This document shows positions 37,110 to 49,654 of a DNA stretch of 64,000 nucleotides, piece by piece. A program made the translations under genes and the position numbers. Positions within the stretch are counted from its first letter, which is position 1, and each line of letters opens with the position of its first letter. The stretch comes from Panorpa germanica (lineage: Eukaryota > Arthropoda > Insecta > Mecoptera > Panorpidae), in NCBI GenBank assembly GCA_963678705.1, contig OY783204.1:23694759-23758758 (forward strand), read 5' to 3'. A model generated the notes under the pieces. It was given only the letters and a program-made list of their open reading frames with translations. It searched no databases and had not been told where the DNA came from.

Positions 37110-37120
37110 GGATTCGAACC
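37110..37120 (-). promoter_or_regulatory. Perfect tRNA/SINE-type B box
   Basis: The minus strand reads GGTTCGAATCC, the exact pol III B-box consensus. A weak A-box-like stretch (minus strand GCCGTGACACTCATACGTCG) lies near 37191-37211. I could not fold a cloverleaf, so this is at most a tRNA relic or SINE head. Confidence 0.3.
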
Positions 37121-38393
37121 GAGCATGCTCGCGTATGATAATAGGATTTTATGATAAATAAGATTAGATCTGGCTCCAAACATAAAAGCTCCGACGTATG
37201 AGTGTCACGGCTTTAGGATTTCAGCATTCTTAAAGTGATAGAACCAGTCAGAAAATTGTCCTGCAGTGCAGTTACAAGCATGCTAGTCTACAAGCTAATT
37301 CGAAGTGTTATTTTCTACCTCTCACATAGAAATTATAACGGAGTGCACAATATTCAACTTGCTAGCGTGCTACAAGCAAAATTCACCTTACATTTATACC
37401 TGTGTAATAGAACAACCGTCATATTAATAATTCCCCGCAGATTAAGGCGATATCAACCAGTAGACCTAACTTTAGGTCCGCGATAGGGAATAGTGCACAA
37501 TGTATGATATATTATAATAGTTTATTGTATATAAAAACAAGAGGGCATTCACTGGAATGTTTCTCTTACATGTCTTAATTAATTAATCATGTAAGAAGCT
37601 TATTGCCTACTTAGGCAGATTGCTGAAACAATAGGAGAAATAAAAAAAAAATATTAATAATTACCCCTGTGTTCAAAATTAGTTTATTTAATTTCCTTAA
37701 ATATTTTGTAAAGGGGTGACCTTTAATCAAACTAAAAACTAAGTAAACAACTGAAATACTAACTTAAAAATGGTCTTAATTTGACATTTTCAAAAGTACA
37801 CCAGCTCTTAATTGAAATGAGTATAGGGAATTTAAAAATAAAATTGTAAAATCAGAATAAAACATTTTGAGAACCTGTAGTTACATAGAATTTAATACAG
37901 TTTGGCATTAAGGTGTGAAAAATATTAAAAAGAGAAATATGTGTTTTTAAGTACTGTATAATGATAGACTAATTAAAAAACTGTTTAAAACGCGAGATTT
38001 CTTTATGGTAAATGTACGAGTATAATTAACTCTTTTGAATAAAATATATAATTTAAAGGTAAAAAAAGTATAAAAATATAAATTTATACCATAAGCAATT
38101 AAATCATTTAAGAATACCTAAGAGCCTAATTATATATTTTAAATATATTTGAATTTTTCTTTCTTTTATTTTGTTTTGATAATACCAATTTAAATACCCT
38201 TAATTACAGCAAATATTAATAAATCATTAGAAATAATTAAGCTTTATTTTCTTGAATATTTAAATGATTTTTAATTACAACCGGTCACGTGATCATATGA
38301 ATTTATAAAAACATCAAACATCAATTTATATAGATTTGAGTTATTCAAATTCGTTTGACATCTTCACTTTGAATCCAGTGCTATTTAGGTTAT

Positions 38394-39051
38394 TTATTGT
38401 TTATTGTTCGCCTTTCGGCTTTACAATCTACATTCTTAATACATACTTCAAATTACAATTAAATTTACATTATTCTCCACCAGCTTATTTATTCTCCTGT
38501 TTTTTCTTTTCTTCTTACTATTTCCGCCATCCACCTCTTTCCTTCACTGCCTCCCTTTAATAGCTGGCCGATATTCCTTTCGCTCGCTACTTTTTCCTTA
38601 CACTCAAACTTAATGTGCTCCAGTGTTTCGTCCTCCGCTCCGCACATTCTACACTTTCTTTCCAAACTCTTTTCCCAGTATCTGTTTCCTTTTTCCTCAT
38701 TTCCCAATCTAAACCTTGCTGTTCTTCTTATGTGTTTTATGTCTTTTTCTATAAGGTACTGAGGCACATTATTTTCCCATAACCTTTTATATCTTTTATT
38801 GTAGTTACTTTTTTCTATTTTTCCCATTCTCTCCTGCTGTTGTGTCTCCTTATCCCTTCTCCTTAGCTCCTCTTTCACACTTGCGCCACCTTCTCTTCTC
38901 CTCTCTGCCTCCTCGATCGCCATTCCATTCCTTTCAAAGTACTCCTTTCTCTTTTTTGGATCTCCTACCCCCCCATTCTTTATGCTATCCTCTCTTATTT
39001 TCTTTAAAATTTTGCTTTCCGCTCTGTTCAATTTCTCCTCGTATTCAGGCA
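38394..39051 (-). mobile_element. 5'-truncated non-LTR retrotransposon with 11-bp target duplication
   Basis: The direct repeat ATTTAGGTTAT lies on both sides (38383-38393 and 39052-39062). Between them is the 3' end of a non-LTR element on the minus strand: a 187-codon open frame, a short 3' UTR, and an AATAAACAATAAATAA tail. 5' truncation with a target duplication is the signature of target-primed reverse transcription. Together with the intact frame it suggests a fairly recent insertion. Confidence 0.93.
38489..39051 (-). pseudogene. C-terminal domain of a non-LTR retrotransposon ORF2 (R1/jockey group type)
   Basis: About 187 codons are open, with no true start because the 5' part was never copied. 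A charged helical segment (AESKILKKIREDSIKNGG onward) leads into RLGNEEKGNRYWEKSLERK. A C-X2-C-X8-H-X4-C knuckle follows (CRMCGAEDETLEHIKFEC). Knuckles of this spacing lie after the reverse transcriptase in the I, R1 and jockey groups. The tail is LLKGGSEGKRWMAEIVRRKE. The reverse transcriptase and endonuclease are absent. The exact clade is not decided. Confidence 0.82.
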
Positions 39052-39062
39052 ATTTAGGTTAT

Positions 39063-42000
39063 CATCCATCCTGCCAATGGAGTAGGCAGAGTAAGTGATA
39101 GAACTCAGCATCGAAAATAGACCGACATTAAATAAATTAAACCAGAAAAAAAAGATAAAAAAAGCATAAAAATCTGTCAACTTTGTCATTTGTTGGCTTA
39201 ATTATACATGCACATGCAGAGCAATTCTTTTGTTACGCGGGATACATTTTTCAACTCCTGAACAAAGTAAGGTCGTCGTTTTGTTGGTTGCGGTTACGGC
39301 TCATGATTGCGGAGGACTTTGATCACAACCGTAATTAATTTACCTACTGAAAACACCAATGGCAGTCGGCAACCAGCAGTCGGCTCCATTGATAAAACAC
39401 AAATAAATAAATCTTTGATTCCTATCATTGCTTAAGAATTTTTATATATGATTTGTATACAACAAGTTATAGTACATACTTATGAAAGAAATCTTCAAAA
39501 ATACAAAGCGGCAACAAACAAAGTATATACTTAACAGTAAAGTTAACACGGTACCGGAACATTAGACGATATATTTAATAGTAATACTAGTATATAAAAA
39601 TCCGTAAACATCGAATTATTTTTAAAGAAGCAGATGTAAAAATATGAGTCAACGTCAAGTTTAAATGAAGGAAATACTTGTAGTAAAATTAAGTGCATGT
39701 ATTGACAAGGGTTTTTGTTCAGAAACTTTCTCAACCGTCACAAATCTGTAACAGATTGCGATAATGCCACACAAATGTGTTGACAATTCTAAAGCTATAT
39801 TTCATTTGTGTTTTTAACTTTGATCCTAATTCCAATGGCTGTCAAACTATGAAAATTTGAAGATCTCACTAAAAATATTATTTTAAATACAGGTAACATA
39901 CCCTTAAACGAAATCTAGTAATATTTATTTGAGTGCATCAATTTTCGATGGTTATTAGCACTTAAAACAATATATACTTTTATAAACATTTACAATACAT
40001 AATTTACAACTTATAGGCACGAGTAAGGATATTTAAAATATAGATAAAGTAAATAATGTTTATTAAACTTTCTCTGCTTATAGTCTTTAGGCATATTACA
40101 GTTTTTGTCTGTGTTATGAGTACTCGGAACATTGAAGAATAATACATTGTTGACATATTGCTTGTGGTTTGCTTTTGAAAAAGTAGGTATGAGTGAGATT
40201 TGTATGACCTATCATGAATTTACATATTACTACTTCCAGCCTTCTATTTAGTCGTATCGTTAACGCTTGTTTACAAATCTATAGCTTCACTTCTTTTAAT
40301 TTGTTATCAGTTTCTTCGTTTCATTCTTAAAAATACAATATTGTTAGCGATATTTCGCTCTAAGACTCTCAGTACAACCCTTGTGCTACTCTGGCATTTG
40401 GTTGTAGAGTTTGGACCTTATAGATCTATAAGCTGCTAAGGCGTATCTGTGATCTGTCGGTGGTATCCAAATTCTCGAACGGCCAGTGTCGCTCAGTTCC
40501 TTTCAATAGCTTAGTGGGCGCACAATTTGATTATGAAGGGCCTTATAGCTATTTAGTAATTAATAGCAATTTTTTATTTAAATCAAAAGACACAGCAAAA
40601 CATCAGAACTTTTTTAGATTACATTTATTTTAAACTACCCTATTGAATTACATATAAATTGATTAAATACTTTAGTTAATAAGAATACTAGGAATTACTA
40701 TACTTATTATTTTGCCTTTATTTTTCGCAATCCTTATGTTGAGAATCTTTGGCACACTTCGAAGTAAGTATCATATATTTTATGCATTACTACCTCTATG
40801 TATTATTTTGACTCTCTAATGTTCTACAACTTTAATAGTATTTTATAAGTTACAAGACACAGGAGATTGCAAAGCTAAGGGCGAAGCTACATTTGACTGA
40901 TGTTTAATGTTGTACTTAAAAATTATTGAATTTATAAGGTCAATATTTAAAAGGAATAAATTTAAAAAAATACCGGTTGCATAATCTTGGGTATATGGTC
41001 CATAACATTAATTCTTTATTTAATATTTTTATTTCTATGTTTATCAATTTGATTTTCACTTTGAAACTTTTGAGGAATAATTGTGTAAAAATTAGAAATT
41101 CTAGTAGAAAAGTTGCTTCCCGCTTTCTTTCTAATCGCGATAAATGATAAATTCAATACGTTCGACACGTCATGGTGAGTGACAGGAATTCTTTAAACTG
41201 TTCATTCTTTCTATTCCGAATCTATTTTTTCCTTTGGCTCTCTTTTATAGCAAATTCAATTCGCACGGTCACAGTTTATTCAGGTTAGCTTAACATAATT
41301 CGCCTAAAACATATTGCAATGCTAATATAAAGAAATAAGTTTGAAGTAAGAATAAATTGAAATATATAAGTTTAACTAGAAAAGATAATACTGTTAATAA
41401 ACCAGCATAAATTGACACTCATTGCATTCTTTAGCCCGCTACTCCCTCAAAGTTTGATTTGCTCTTGATATTGCACAAGATCATCTTCAAACTAATTAAT
41501 AAAGTTAATAAATATTTTACAGTAATAGACTGACTTCATAATTTCATTCACGATTTAGTAATCTTCTTTCAAATTCAAATCAAGACGCCTGACAGCCATG
41601 CCATGCAGATGCACTACGTGCGCGGCAAATGTGGTAAATTAACCTCGATGAATACATTGTGGACAATTTATCTTCTTCATTTCATTTAAAACAGGCGCTA
41701 CACTGCATTGCTTGCCTTTGCCTTGTGTTGCACTTGCGGTTAATAATAAATGCTTATTAAGATGTCCTTACAAATTCATAAATTTATGATTTAGCCAGCA
41801 GCCATGGTTTAGGTTCCAGCTCCAACTCTAGAGTAGTCAGTAAGTGCTTCTCGTATCTTCTTCGTTCAACACTGTACTCCTGGAAGTCCAGGATCAGTGT
41901 CTGAGGGTTCATAGCATTATAGTCGGAGAGATGGAAACATGTATGTGCACCTAATTTAACAATAATTAATAAATTTTCTTGTTAGTTCATTTATTTAATG

Positions 42001-44050
42001 TCACCTATTTTTGATACTGAGTGCGATATATAACTACAAAGCTCCTTAATAAGATTATCAATCAATTTAACTTGATAACAACCAAACTCAGAAAACATAA
42101 CTTTGATCCGGGGATCAAATCCGAAGATATTTCAGTCTAGCATAAAGCATCAATGTTCTTGCCGTCTAAATATTTAAATAATAACATTTAGAAGGATGGT
42201 CTCTTTAATGGAAGAGAAAGGAGTAGTGGCGTGATAAGCTAAAATTTAATATCTGCGGACCTGGCTATTATACCACAATTTGATACTTACGTTGTAATTA
42301 ACCACAGAAGAACATATGCAAATTTTAATCTCCTTTAATGGACACACAAAAGAATCGCCAACGCCAGTAAAGAAAAAAAGCTGATTGTGATCGCCGAATT
42401 CTAATGGCAGCGCTATTTGGCCTGTGAATATCCCAGTGCATCGCTATGACTTCAATCCGGGGCTGACCGGTGATATCTTGCAGGAGAAGAGAGGTGCCTA
42501 TTCTCAGAATGCTGATACAGTAACTTAACTTGGAGGGCAACAGTTGGAATCAGAGAAGACTTTGAGCAATAGAATTTCGAGATATATAGATCACTTACAT
42601 ATTCGGAATTGATTATTAATAAATGATTGTTTTATAATTATTGACTTTTAATTGAGAGAACCCTAATGCTAAAATTCTACTTCTATTTTGCTAAATTCGA
42701 CTCATAATTTATCCGATTGGAAGCCTTTTTCAACATAGAATAGATCTTGATGTAAGTGCTTAGTATGCTTAAAGAGTACTGCTTGCTAAATACAAATAAT
42801 AGTAAAATGTTATTGTCTTTTCTCTCATTCCCTCTTACTTCTCATCATTCGCTTCTCCACTATAATCTTCGCTGAACTATCCAAGAACTAAATATTGCTG
42901 TAGAATTGTAATCCTTTTAAGATGAGGTGGCTGCATATGTTATTAACTCCCCGTCTATCACAGTATGTGTTAGATTTATGTCAGAATCCACATAATAGCC
43001 ATCCGCACGCAATAGTGCAGTCCGTCGAACGTCGTGGTCGAGTCTTCCAACGTCCAACATACTAACTCACCACTCTCCAGTCTCCAGTCTCCAGTTGCTA
43101 GCCATTGGTGCAGCCCCATTTCATCTGTTTGGTTCTTTTGGATTGTCGGCATCGTTTGACGTTTGCCGGCACTCCCTTTCCCCGCTCGATCGGTCACTAT
43201 GGGTTGCCCCCAGCGCGAGGTGATTACAGACCAAGATGCCGACGCTTGAGGGCACCCAGTTGAACGGATGGAACGCCTGAACGGTTGAACGGCTCAACGG
43301 ATGATAGTACGAACAACTGCATCAAGCACAGACAGCCCTCTACTTCTGATTCTTCTACTTCTGAGACTAACAAACGAACTACTAATGCGTATTATGTTAT
43401 ACAAGAGTTGCGCGGAGATAGTTTTTGATACTAATATTCCTGTTTCTGATGATATTACATAAATATATGTCAGTGAGGTTGTAAATTCATTTTCTAAACA
43501 CAAAAATCGGTTGGAATCATTGCTGGATTAACCACAAGGATCAGGGGCTTCGAAAAATAGTAGCTTGTGACTAGATAAACCTGAATTTGTCTTGATAGAT
43601 TATTTGGAATAAGGAGTAGAGGTAATATATAACAAAAAGGACGTCACAGGAGTCTCCTGCATAGATGAGAATCCTTCATTCTCCTAATTTACCACTGCTC
43701 CCTAAACTTCGGTTGGGTTTATATGAGGGATGAGATATGGCACATTTATTCTTCAAATGTTAACTTTTTGCGTTGGAAATTTTCTGGAATTTATCTTTAT
43801 TTGGATATAGATGGGCGCCGGCAGGATTACTAACAATAGGAATAGTGGGATCAGTGTTCATAGGAAATTGGTGAATTCATTGACAAGGTGTTGAACAAAT
43901 TGGGCAAAAACCTAGACGTCTTAAGTTTTTATTAAAACAGTGCCTTTAATAATCAATATTTAATTTCCTTCTTTCTTTTTCTGCATATTTTCTTTCTTGG
44001 CAGAATGGTTCTAATGGACTCGTTCCCCGCATCCATGTGGATACATCATA
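39063..44050. other. Intergenic, no supported gene
   Basis: AT-rich. The only repeat noted is the short block at 40345-40410. Minus-strand frames at 42325-42540, 42976-43197 and 43294-43503 are unrecognised and lie in slightly more GC-rich DNA. A tandem-like GAACGG patch lies at about 43263-43300. Confidence 0.4.
40345..40410 (+). repeat. Short dispersed repeat, also at 12327
   Basis: GTTAGCGATATTTCGCTCTA and the following block to CTACTCTGGC align with 12327-12390. See that entry for the shared positions. Confidence 0.55.
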
Positions 44051-44058
44051 TTGATCAT

Positions 44059-44219
44059 CAGGCCCGGATTTTAGAGAGGGCCGGCGGGGCAGCTGGCCCA
44101 GGACCTACACAAGAGAGGGGCCTCCACAGTAGAGTTAAAAGAAATACATTTTTGAAAGACCTGACGGAAACAAATTGTTCCTTCTATTCTGAAAATCCAC
44201 ACCTCTACATCCGGCCCTA
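44059..44219. mobile_element. hAT-type MITE, 161 bp, 8-bp duplication TTGATCAT
   Basis: Starts CAGGCCCGGATTT and ends CATCCGGCCCTA; the reverse-complemented right end is TAGGGCCGGATG. Flanked exactly by TTGATCAT (44051-44058 and 44220-44227). GC-rich against its surroundings. No coding capacity. Confidence 0.86.
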
Positions 44220-44802
44220 TTGATCATTGACGAAAACAATATTCGAACTACAAATACTTAAGAAGTTTATCTGCGATATATTTTCCTTTGGTTGCATTTA
44301 TGTACAATTTTACATTTCGGAGACGATCGATATAGTGTGCTCGAGGAATTAATTATATTCTACGTCCTGCAGCTTTTATGGTTCAATTACATTCAATTTT
44401 TAGTAAGAAGAAGTACAAATATACTCTGTACAGCTGCGTGATGGTGATGGCTGCGCTGATGGTTCAAAACGATGTCATATTCTATCGTCTAGAATGTCAG
44501 ATATTCTAAATAAGGACAAGAAGTTAAATATCTTACAAATTCAAAGATATCTTTCACAAGACGCAATACGAGTCTCGTATTCAGTAGCCTCAGGCTCTCA
44601 GCTCAATAAGCAGCGGCCGATCGTATGGACTAAGGTACAATAAAACGACGAGCTGGCTGTAACTCCACTGGAATTCAAATCCATCAATATCCAATCATTT
44701 TATTACGTCCATTTTAATAGAGTGTGATCCCAGAGCCGGCAGACATCACTTATTTTCTGATGAACAAAATTTGTAAGATTGAGTTGTGTTAGTATTTATA
44801 AT

Positions 44803-45034
44803 GAACAGCTACAAAACATTACCACAGCACTGACCTACTCAATAAATAACTGACGTTAAAATGCATTTCACGTCATACAAATATGGCCGACCATCTCTAG
44901 CGCTACAATTCAAATTTTTAATTGCTTTATCTCCTTCAACATTTAGATATTTAATAAAATAGACGCCCCAATACACATTTATTAACATCAATTTCAATCA
45001 ACAATTGAAAAATCGACCACTAAAAAATGAGGAA
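44803..45034 (-). repeat. Family D, fragment of the left part
   Basis: Minus-strand match to the outer part of the copy at 52614-53188, sharing CATTACCACAGCACTGACCT, ATTTCACGTCATACAAATAT, ATACACATTTATTAACATCA and CAACAATTGAAAAATCGACC. The outermost AATGGGCTTGT is not preserved. Confidence 0.85.
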
Positions 45035-45494
45035 ACAAATTGGTTGTGATCTTTGCTAGAAATGACCCGCCTTTCCATAATCTTGGCTTTTTGGATTTCT
45101 CAAGATAAAAAGGAAAGATAAAAATCTCTTTAATCAAGTCTGAAGTGGGGAGCGGAGGGATCCCTTTAATTTGAAGTGGATTTAGAATAAGATTTTGATT
45201 TATTTATTGTCGTTTGATAATAAAATAAAGTGTTTAATACTTTTCTTTAAGATTAGAATTATTCCGAGATATTTTTGATTTGGATTAAAATGAAATGAGT
45301 TTTATTTGATAAGATGAAGACAGTTTAATAGATGAGACACGTGTATTTCTTATTTTGATTGAACTGGAGCACAATGAATTATGATAATATCCTGTGATAA
45401 GAATCTTGTCTTGGAATTATACAGTAAATATTTTTGTTTTGTAAAAATTTTAATCTTTTCTTTAAAAAAATCTATAATTTAACACTAAGGCGTT

Positions 45495-46232
45495 TCTAAG
45501 GCATAAGAAGAACAGCAAGGTTTAGATTGGGAAATGAGGAAAAAGGAAACAGATACTGGGAAAGTAGTGAGGAAAGAAAGTGTAGAGTGTGCGGAGCGAA
45601 GGACGAAACACTGGAGCACATTAAGTTTGAGTGTAAGGAAAAAGTAGCGAGCGAAAGGAATATTGGCCAGCTATTAAAGGGAGGCAGTGAAGGAAAGAGG
45701 TATATGGCGGAAATAGTAAGAAGGAAAGAAAAAACAGGAGAAGAAATAAGCTGATGGCTGGGTTGCACAAGGAACAGGAAGAGAAAGGAAGTACTAAAAG
45801 AGGCAATGAAGGGAAGCAGGAGAAAGAAAGAAGTAGCGAGGAAACAGGTAAACCCAGAAAGATAGACTAGGGAAGAGACCAGTACAGAAGGAAGACTAGG
45901 GAAAATGAAGGAAGAGGGTCTGCGAAGTGACTGTCGTCCATATATAAAATCCAGTTATCTGGTCCAGCTCGTTATCTAGTTTGCATGGGGAACATGAAGA
46001 GAGAGGGTCAAGAGAAGAAGAAGCAGAAAGCACTTTTTAGAAGTACTAAAAGTCTAAAATAATTTTTTTTTTTAGTTTTAAGTTTAGTTTTTAGGAAAAT
46101 AATTAGTTTTAAATAAAATTAGTAAGTTTAGTTTTAAGGCTGAATTGTTAAGATAGGAATGAAATGTAATAAGAAATAGAATACGGTAGATTGTAAAGCC
46201 GAAAGGCACACACAATTAACAATAAAAACAAG
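45495..46232 (+). mobile_element. 5'-truncated non-LTR retrotransposon with 11-bp target duplication
   Basis: ACTAAGGCGTT lies directly before (45484-45494) and after (46233-46243). The element is the same family as 38394-39051. Its longer 3' UTR, about 475 bp after the stop, is G/A-rich and ends GATTGTAAAGCCGAAAGGCA followed by an AATAAAAACAAG tail. The frame at 45503-45754 gives TARFRLGNEEKGNRYW, the knuckle CRVCGAKDETLEHIKFEC and a tail ending KTGEEIS. Opposite-strand frames here are shadows. Confidence 0.92.
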
Positions 46233-46666
46233 ACTAAGGCGTTCCAAACATAAATTAGCGATCGTTCTATTCCTTCCTGTTCCACTAAATGCCCTCGCTA
46301 GGACTTGTAAGGTATTTTTACCTAATAATTAACGTGCAACCGTAGTAATAATAAACCCAACTAAACGTATAATTACCTTCACACATTTTAGCGTCTCTAT
46401 GTTCAATTATTACATCATCAATCAAAAGTTACGATGTAACATGTACAATACTAACCTAATGGATCGTACACACTACTGCGACTCCGTCAAACTTGTTGCA
46501 CAACACGTCCATACCGATGCAACATGGAACTTAATACATCGCTAGCATTTATAGTTCGTACGAATTTATTTAACCAATGCTTTCAATTAAACGTTAATAA
46601 TTATATAATATTAATTTGTTAATAATTAATTCCTATTGAATATGTATATTGTCAGGTCTCTTAACC

Positions 46667-46908
46667 GGGCCCGTACTCCAGAGTCTTGCGAACAATGATC
46701 GTGATCGAACAGATATGATTTATATGAATGAAACATTTTACGAATCACTTTTAAAAGTGTATTTCTGTACTATTCCTAAATTTTATTATTAATTATTACT
46801 ATAGTTCAGAAATATTCTTTTAAAAGTGATTCGTAAAATGTTTCACTCATATAAATCAGTTCAGTTCGATCACGATCATTATTCGCAAGACTCAGGAATA
46901 GGGTCCTT
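46667..46908. mobile_element. Palindromic foldback MITE, about 90-100-bp arms
   Basis: The left arm begins GGGCCCGTACTCCAGAGTCT; the right arm, reverse-complemented, begins GGACCCTATTCCTGAGTCTT. Both continue with TTGCGAA, ATGATCGTGATCGAAC, TGATTTATATGA, GAAACATTTTACGAATCACT and TTTAAAAG. The loop is about 50 bp. The flanks do not give a clean duplication. A half copy is at 5625-5719. Confidence 0.85.
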
Positions 46909-47647
46909 GATCTGTATTTATCAAAGTTACAATGCTGAACTCAAAACACGAACTTCCAATGTACCCCGTATCTCTCAAACACATGTCCTGTTTGATGAGT
47001 CCTGAATCAGCTTCACTGATGAGTAGGCATCACTGTTTCTCTGCCTAATGTCATCTCTAAGCCTGAGTTGAAATCATAGCTACGTACTGGTAGCCAGAAT
47101 CGGTAAATGAATATAACAAATAATAAAAATGCTGTGATGCCTCGTAGGATTTTATTAATGTCGCACTAGTCTGTTAAAGTGGCCCATGTCTAAATCACGT
47201 CAGCTTTAATGAACGAACATACATGAATGTTGGATAACGCATGTTGCAGTCGCACTAGTCTGTACTAGACTTATTACCAAATACCGGGTTTTATGAACCT
47301 ATTGTTTTATTTTTATAGCAACCATTCTGATGATGGAACGACCTACGACTTACTTCACGTTGTATAGCTGTATTATGGTTCTAACTTCAGGTTAATACTG
47401 AACCAGAGAAAAAATTAATAATAATAATAACAGGCATGGAGCTGTAACGTTCATTTCTAGGAAATCCGCAACGCCATTAGTGCCACGTCATCTTCCTTTT
47501 TTTTTCAATTATTATTAATTCGATTATAATAGCCTTACGTATAACAGGGGCCCTAAGTCCAACTACCCGGGGAGTAAGCTTTTTATTATTGGTATTCCTT
47601 AGAGAGAAACTTGATACCTATACTTCTCAAACTGTGACTTTGTCTTT

Positions 47648-48352
47648 TAAAGTCAGACATATGTATCTGTATGATATTGATTCCCATTTTTATTTAATAT
47701 TTTAATCTAGATTTCAGCTTTTCCTTGTCACATTCGTGTTTTAATTTGAGTTCTGTTAATTTAGTTGGTGCGCATGCATCATTAGTAATATAAATGTTGA
47801 CAGTTGGACAATCTAGAATAAGGACTAATTACAATTGCTGTTTTTAGTAACAATTAGTAATAGAAATTGTTTCTACTTCTTTATTTTTGACAAACTGACA
47901 TGGAACTTCTTTTAAAAATAAATCCTACTGTATTTTTGACAGATTGTCACATTTTGAAGGTTATAATATAATATTATTATTTATTGTTCGCCTTTCGGCT
48001 TTACAATCTACATTCTTAATACATACTTCAAATTACAATTAAATTTACATTATTCTCCACCAGCTTATTTATTCTCCTGTTTTTTCTTTCCTTCTTACTA
48101 TTTCCGCCATCCACCTCTTTCCTTCACTGCCTCCCTTTAATAGGGAGGGTTATATATAGGTTATAATATAATATAATTTTTTTAATTTAGTATTTTTAAT
48201 TTAGAAACATAGGACCTTGTAAGATTCTAAAAAAAAACAAAGAAAACGTAATTTAAATTATAAATTAAAAAAAGTGTAGGGAATAACTACGCATCTTCTC
48301 ATAAACTATAGAATATAAATTAAATACAAAATTAAAAGAGTGAGTGGAATGA
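47648..48352 (+). repeat. Family C, copy 1, split by a retrotransposon fragment
   Basis: Collinear with 49655-50160: TTAATTTAGTTGGTGC, AACAATTAGTAATAGAAATT, AAATCCTACTG, TTGACAGATTGTCACATTTT and GGTTATAATATAATAT match. Its right end GAGTGAGTGGAATG mirrors the left-end CATTCTCACTCACT of copy 2, so the family has short inverted ends. The copy is interrupted at 47975-48158 by the non-LTR fragment. Confidence 0.78.
47975..48150 (-). mobile_element. Very short non-LTR retrotransposon insertion, nested in family C
   Basis: Carries the 3' UTR and last codons of the family at 38394 (nearly identical bases, including TTGTTCGCCTTTCGGCTTTA on the plus strand). It is flanked by a 16-bp duplication GGTTATAATATAATAT (47959-47974 and 48159-48174). 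The host repeat, seen uninterrupted at 49978-49995, shows the empty site. A few extra bases (about 48143-48158) between truncation point and duplicate look like filler. Confidence 0.88.
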
Positions 48353-49654
48353 TACTTAAGTTTTTCAAAATAATTATAAGACAATCACCATTCGAAACAT
48401 TCTTTTCAACATAGGTATACGGTTTATATTTTAATAATACAAAAACTATCAGTAAAAATTTAAAAATGTAGTACAGCAGAGAGTATTGAAACTTTTTCTA
48501 CATATAAAGGACATAATTAAATGTATTCTACATATAATTGTAATTCTACATATTGAGGCTGTTTCGCAAATCACTTTAGGCATAAAAGTGGTTCCAAGCT
48601 GGAGATACAACCGCTTTAAAAAGATATGAAGTGTGTTTTATTATCTGTCTATCTTTCAACAAAATTCGAGGCAATATTTTCTTAAGACAGTAGTGTCCCC
48701 AGAGTACGACTTCTCTAAAACCCAGTTAAATTGAATCCTCAAATAATTGTATAAATAAAGTTTGAGTATCACTGACTTTAAATCGAGATAGATTATTATA
48801 AAATCTTCTGAGCCCTCTTTTATTCTTCCGTAACAAAATATATATAATTAAAAACGTATTGTGCGTTCAAATGAATGGCGATGCTTGTTATTAAAGATCC
48901 ATTTTTTTTGTTTCTTTTTAAATAAATGATATTTATGAAATTTCCGAAAAATTAAATAATATTTCTTCTACTTTAAGTTAATTTTTAAATAAATAACTTT
49001 AACATACATTTTATTTTATGCAGTATAAAAAAAACGAAATTTAATTATATAAATTTTTTAGATTAGAAATTTTATTTCTATTATAAAAAGTTATATTTAG
49101 TTAATGTAGCTGTCATCTGGTAGATGGCGCTTTTCAGAATTATTTAAAGAAAAGTCTGCAGAGTATAAGATAAGTCATCTCCTCAGGTCTGCTCCAGAAA
49201 CTCTTATTACTAAATAATAAAAGAAAATACTACAATTTTTAAGCACAGATCAATATTTTTGATTTCCTTGGGGAGTATATATATTTCTTATTTTTATGTT
49301 AGTACCAGCTATACGGTAGGTATTACGATCGCATTAGAAGTTTATAGATACGATGTACTATTATAGGTTATTTGATCATTTTGTTTCCTCTGACGTAACT
49401 TTTTGCTACACATACCGGTGTTTTAAATGAGATGGTACCTTTTGTAATTAAAATAACTTTTTAATTAAAAAACCAAATACAGAATATTTACTTCGTTTTA
49501 AAAAAACATTTTTGGAGAAGTAAAGTGTCTTACTTTTTCTATAATTTGGAATTTTCATAATATTTTTGTTAATGTCTGTAGTTATCGAACAATTCCTGTC
49601 AAAGAAACATAAAAATGTCTAGAGCCGTCATATTCGGTAATCCTAGCTAATTGA
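48353..49654. other. Intergenic, no feature seen
   Basis: AT-rich, no gene or repeat recognised. Confidence 0.5.
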
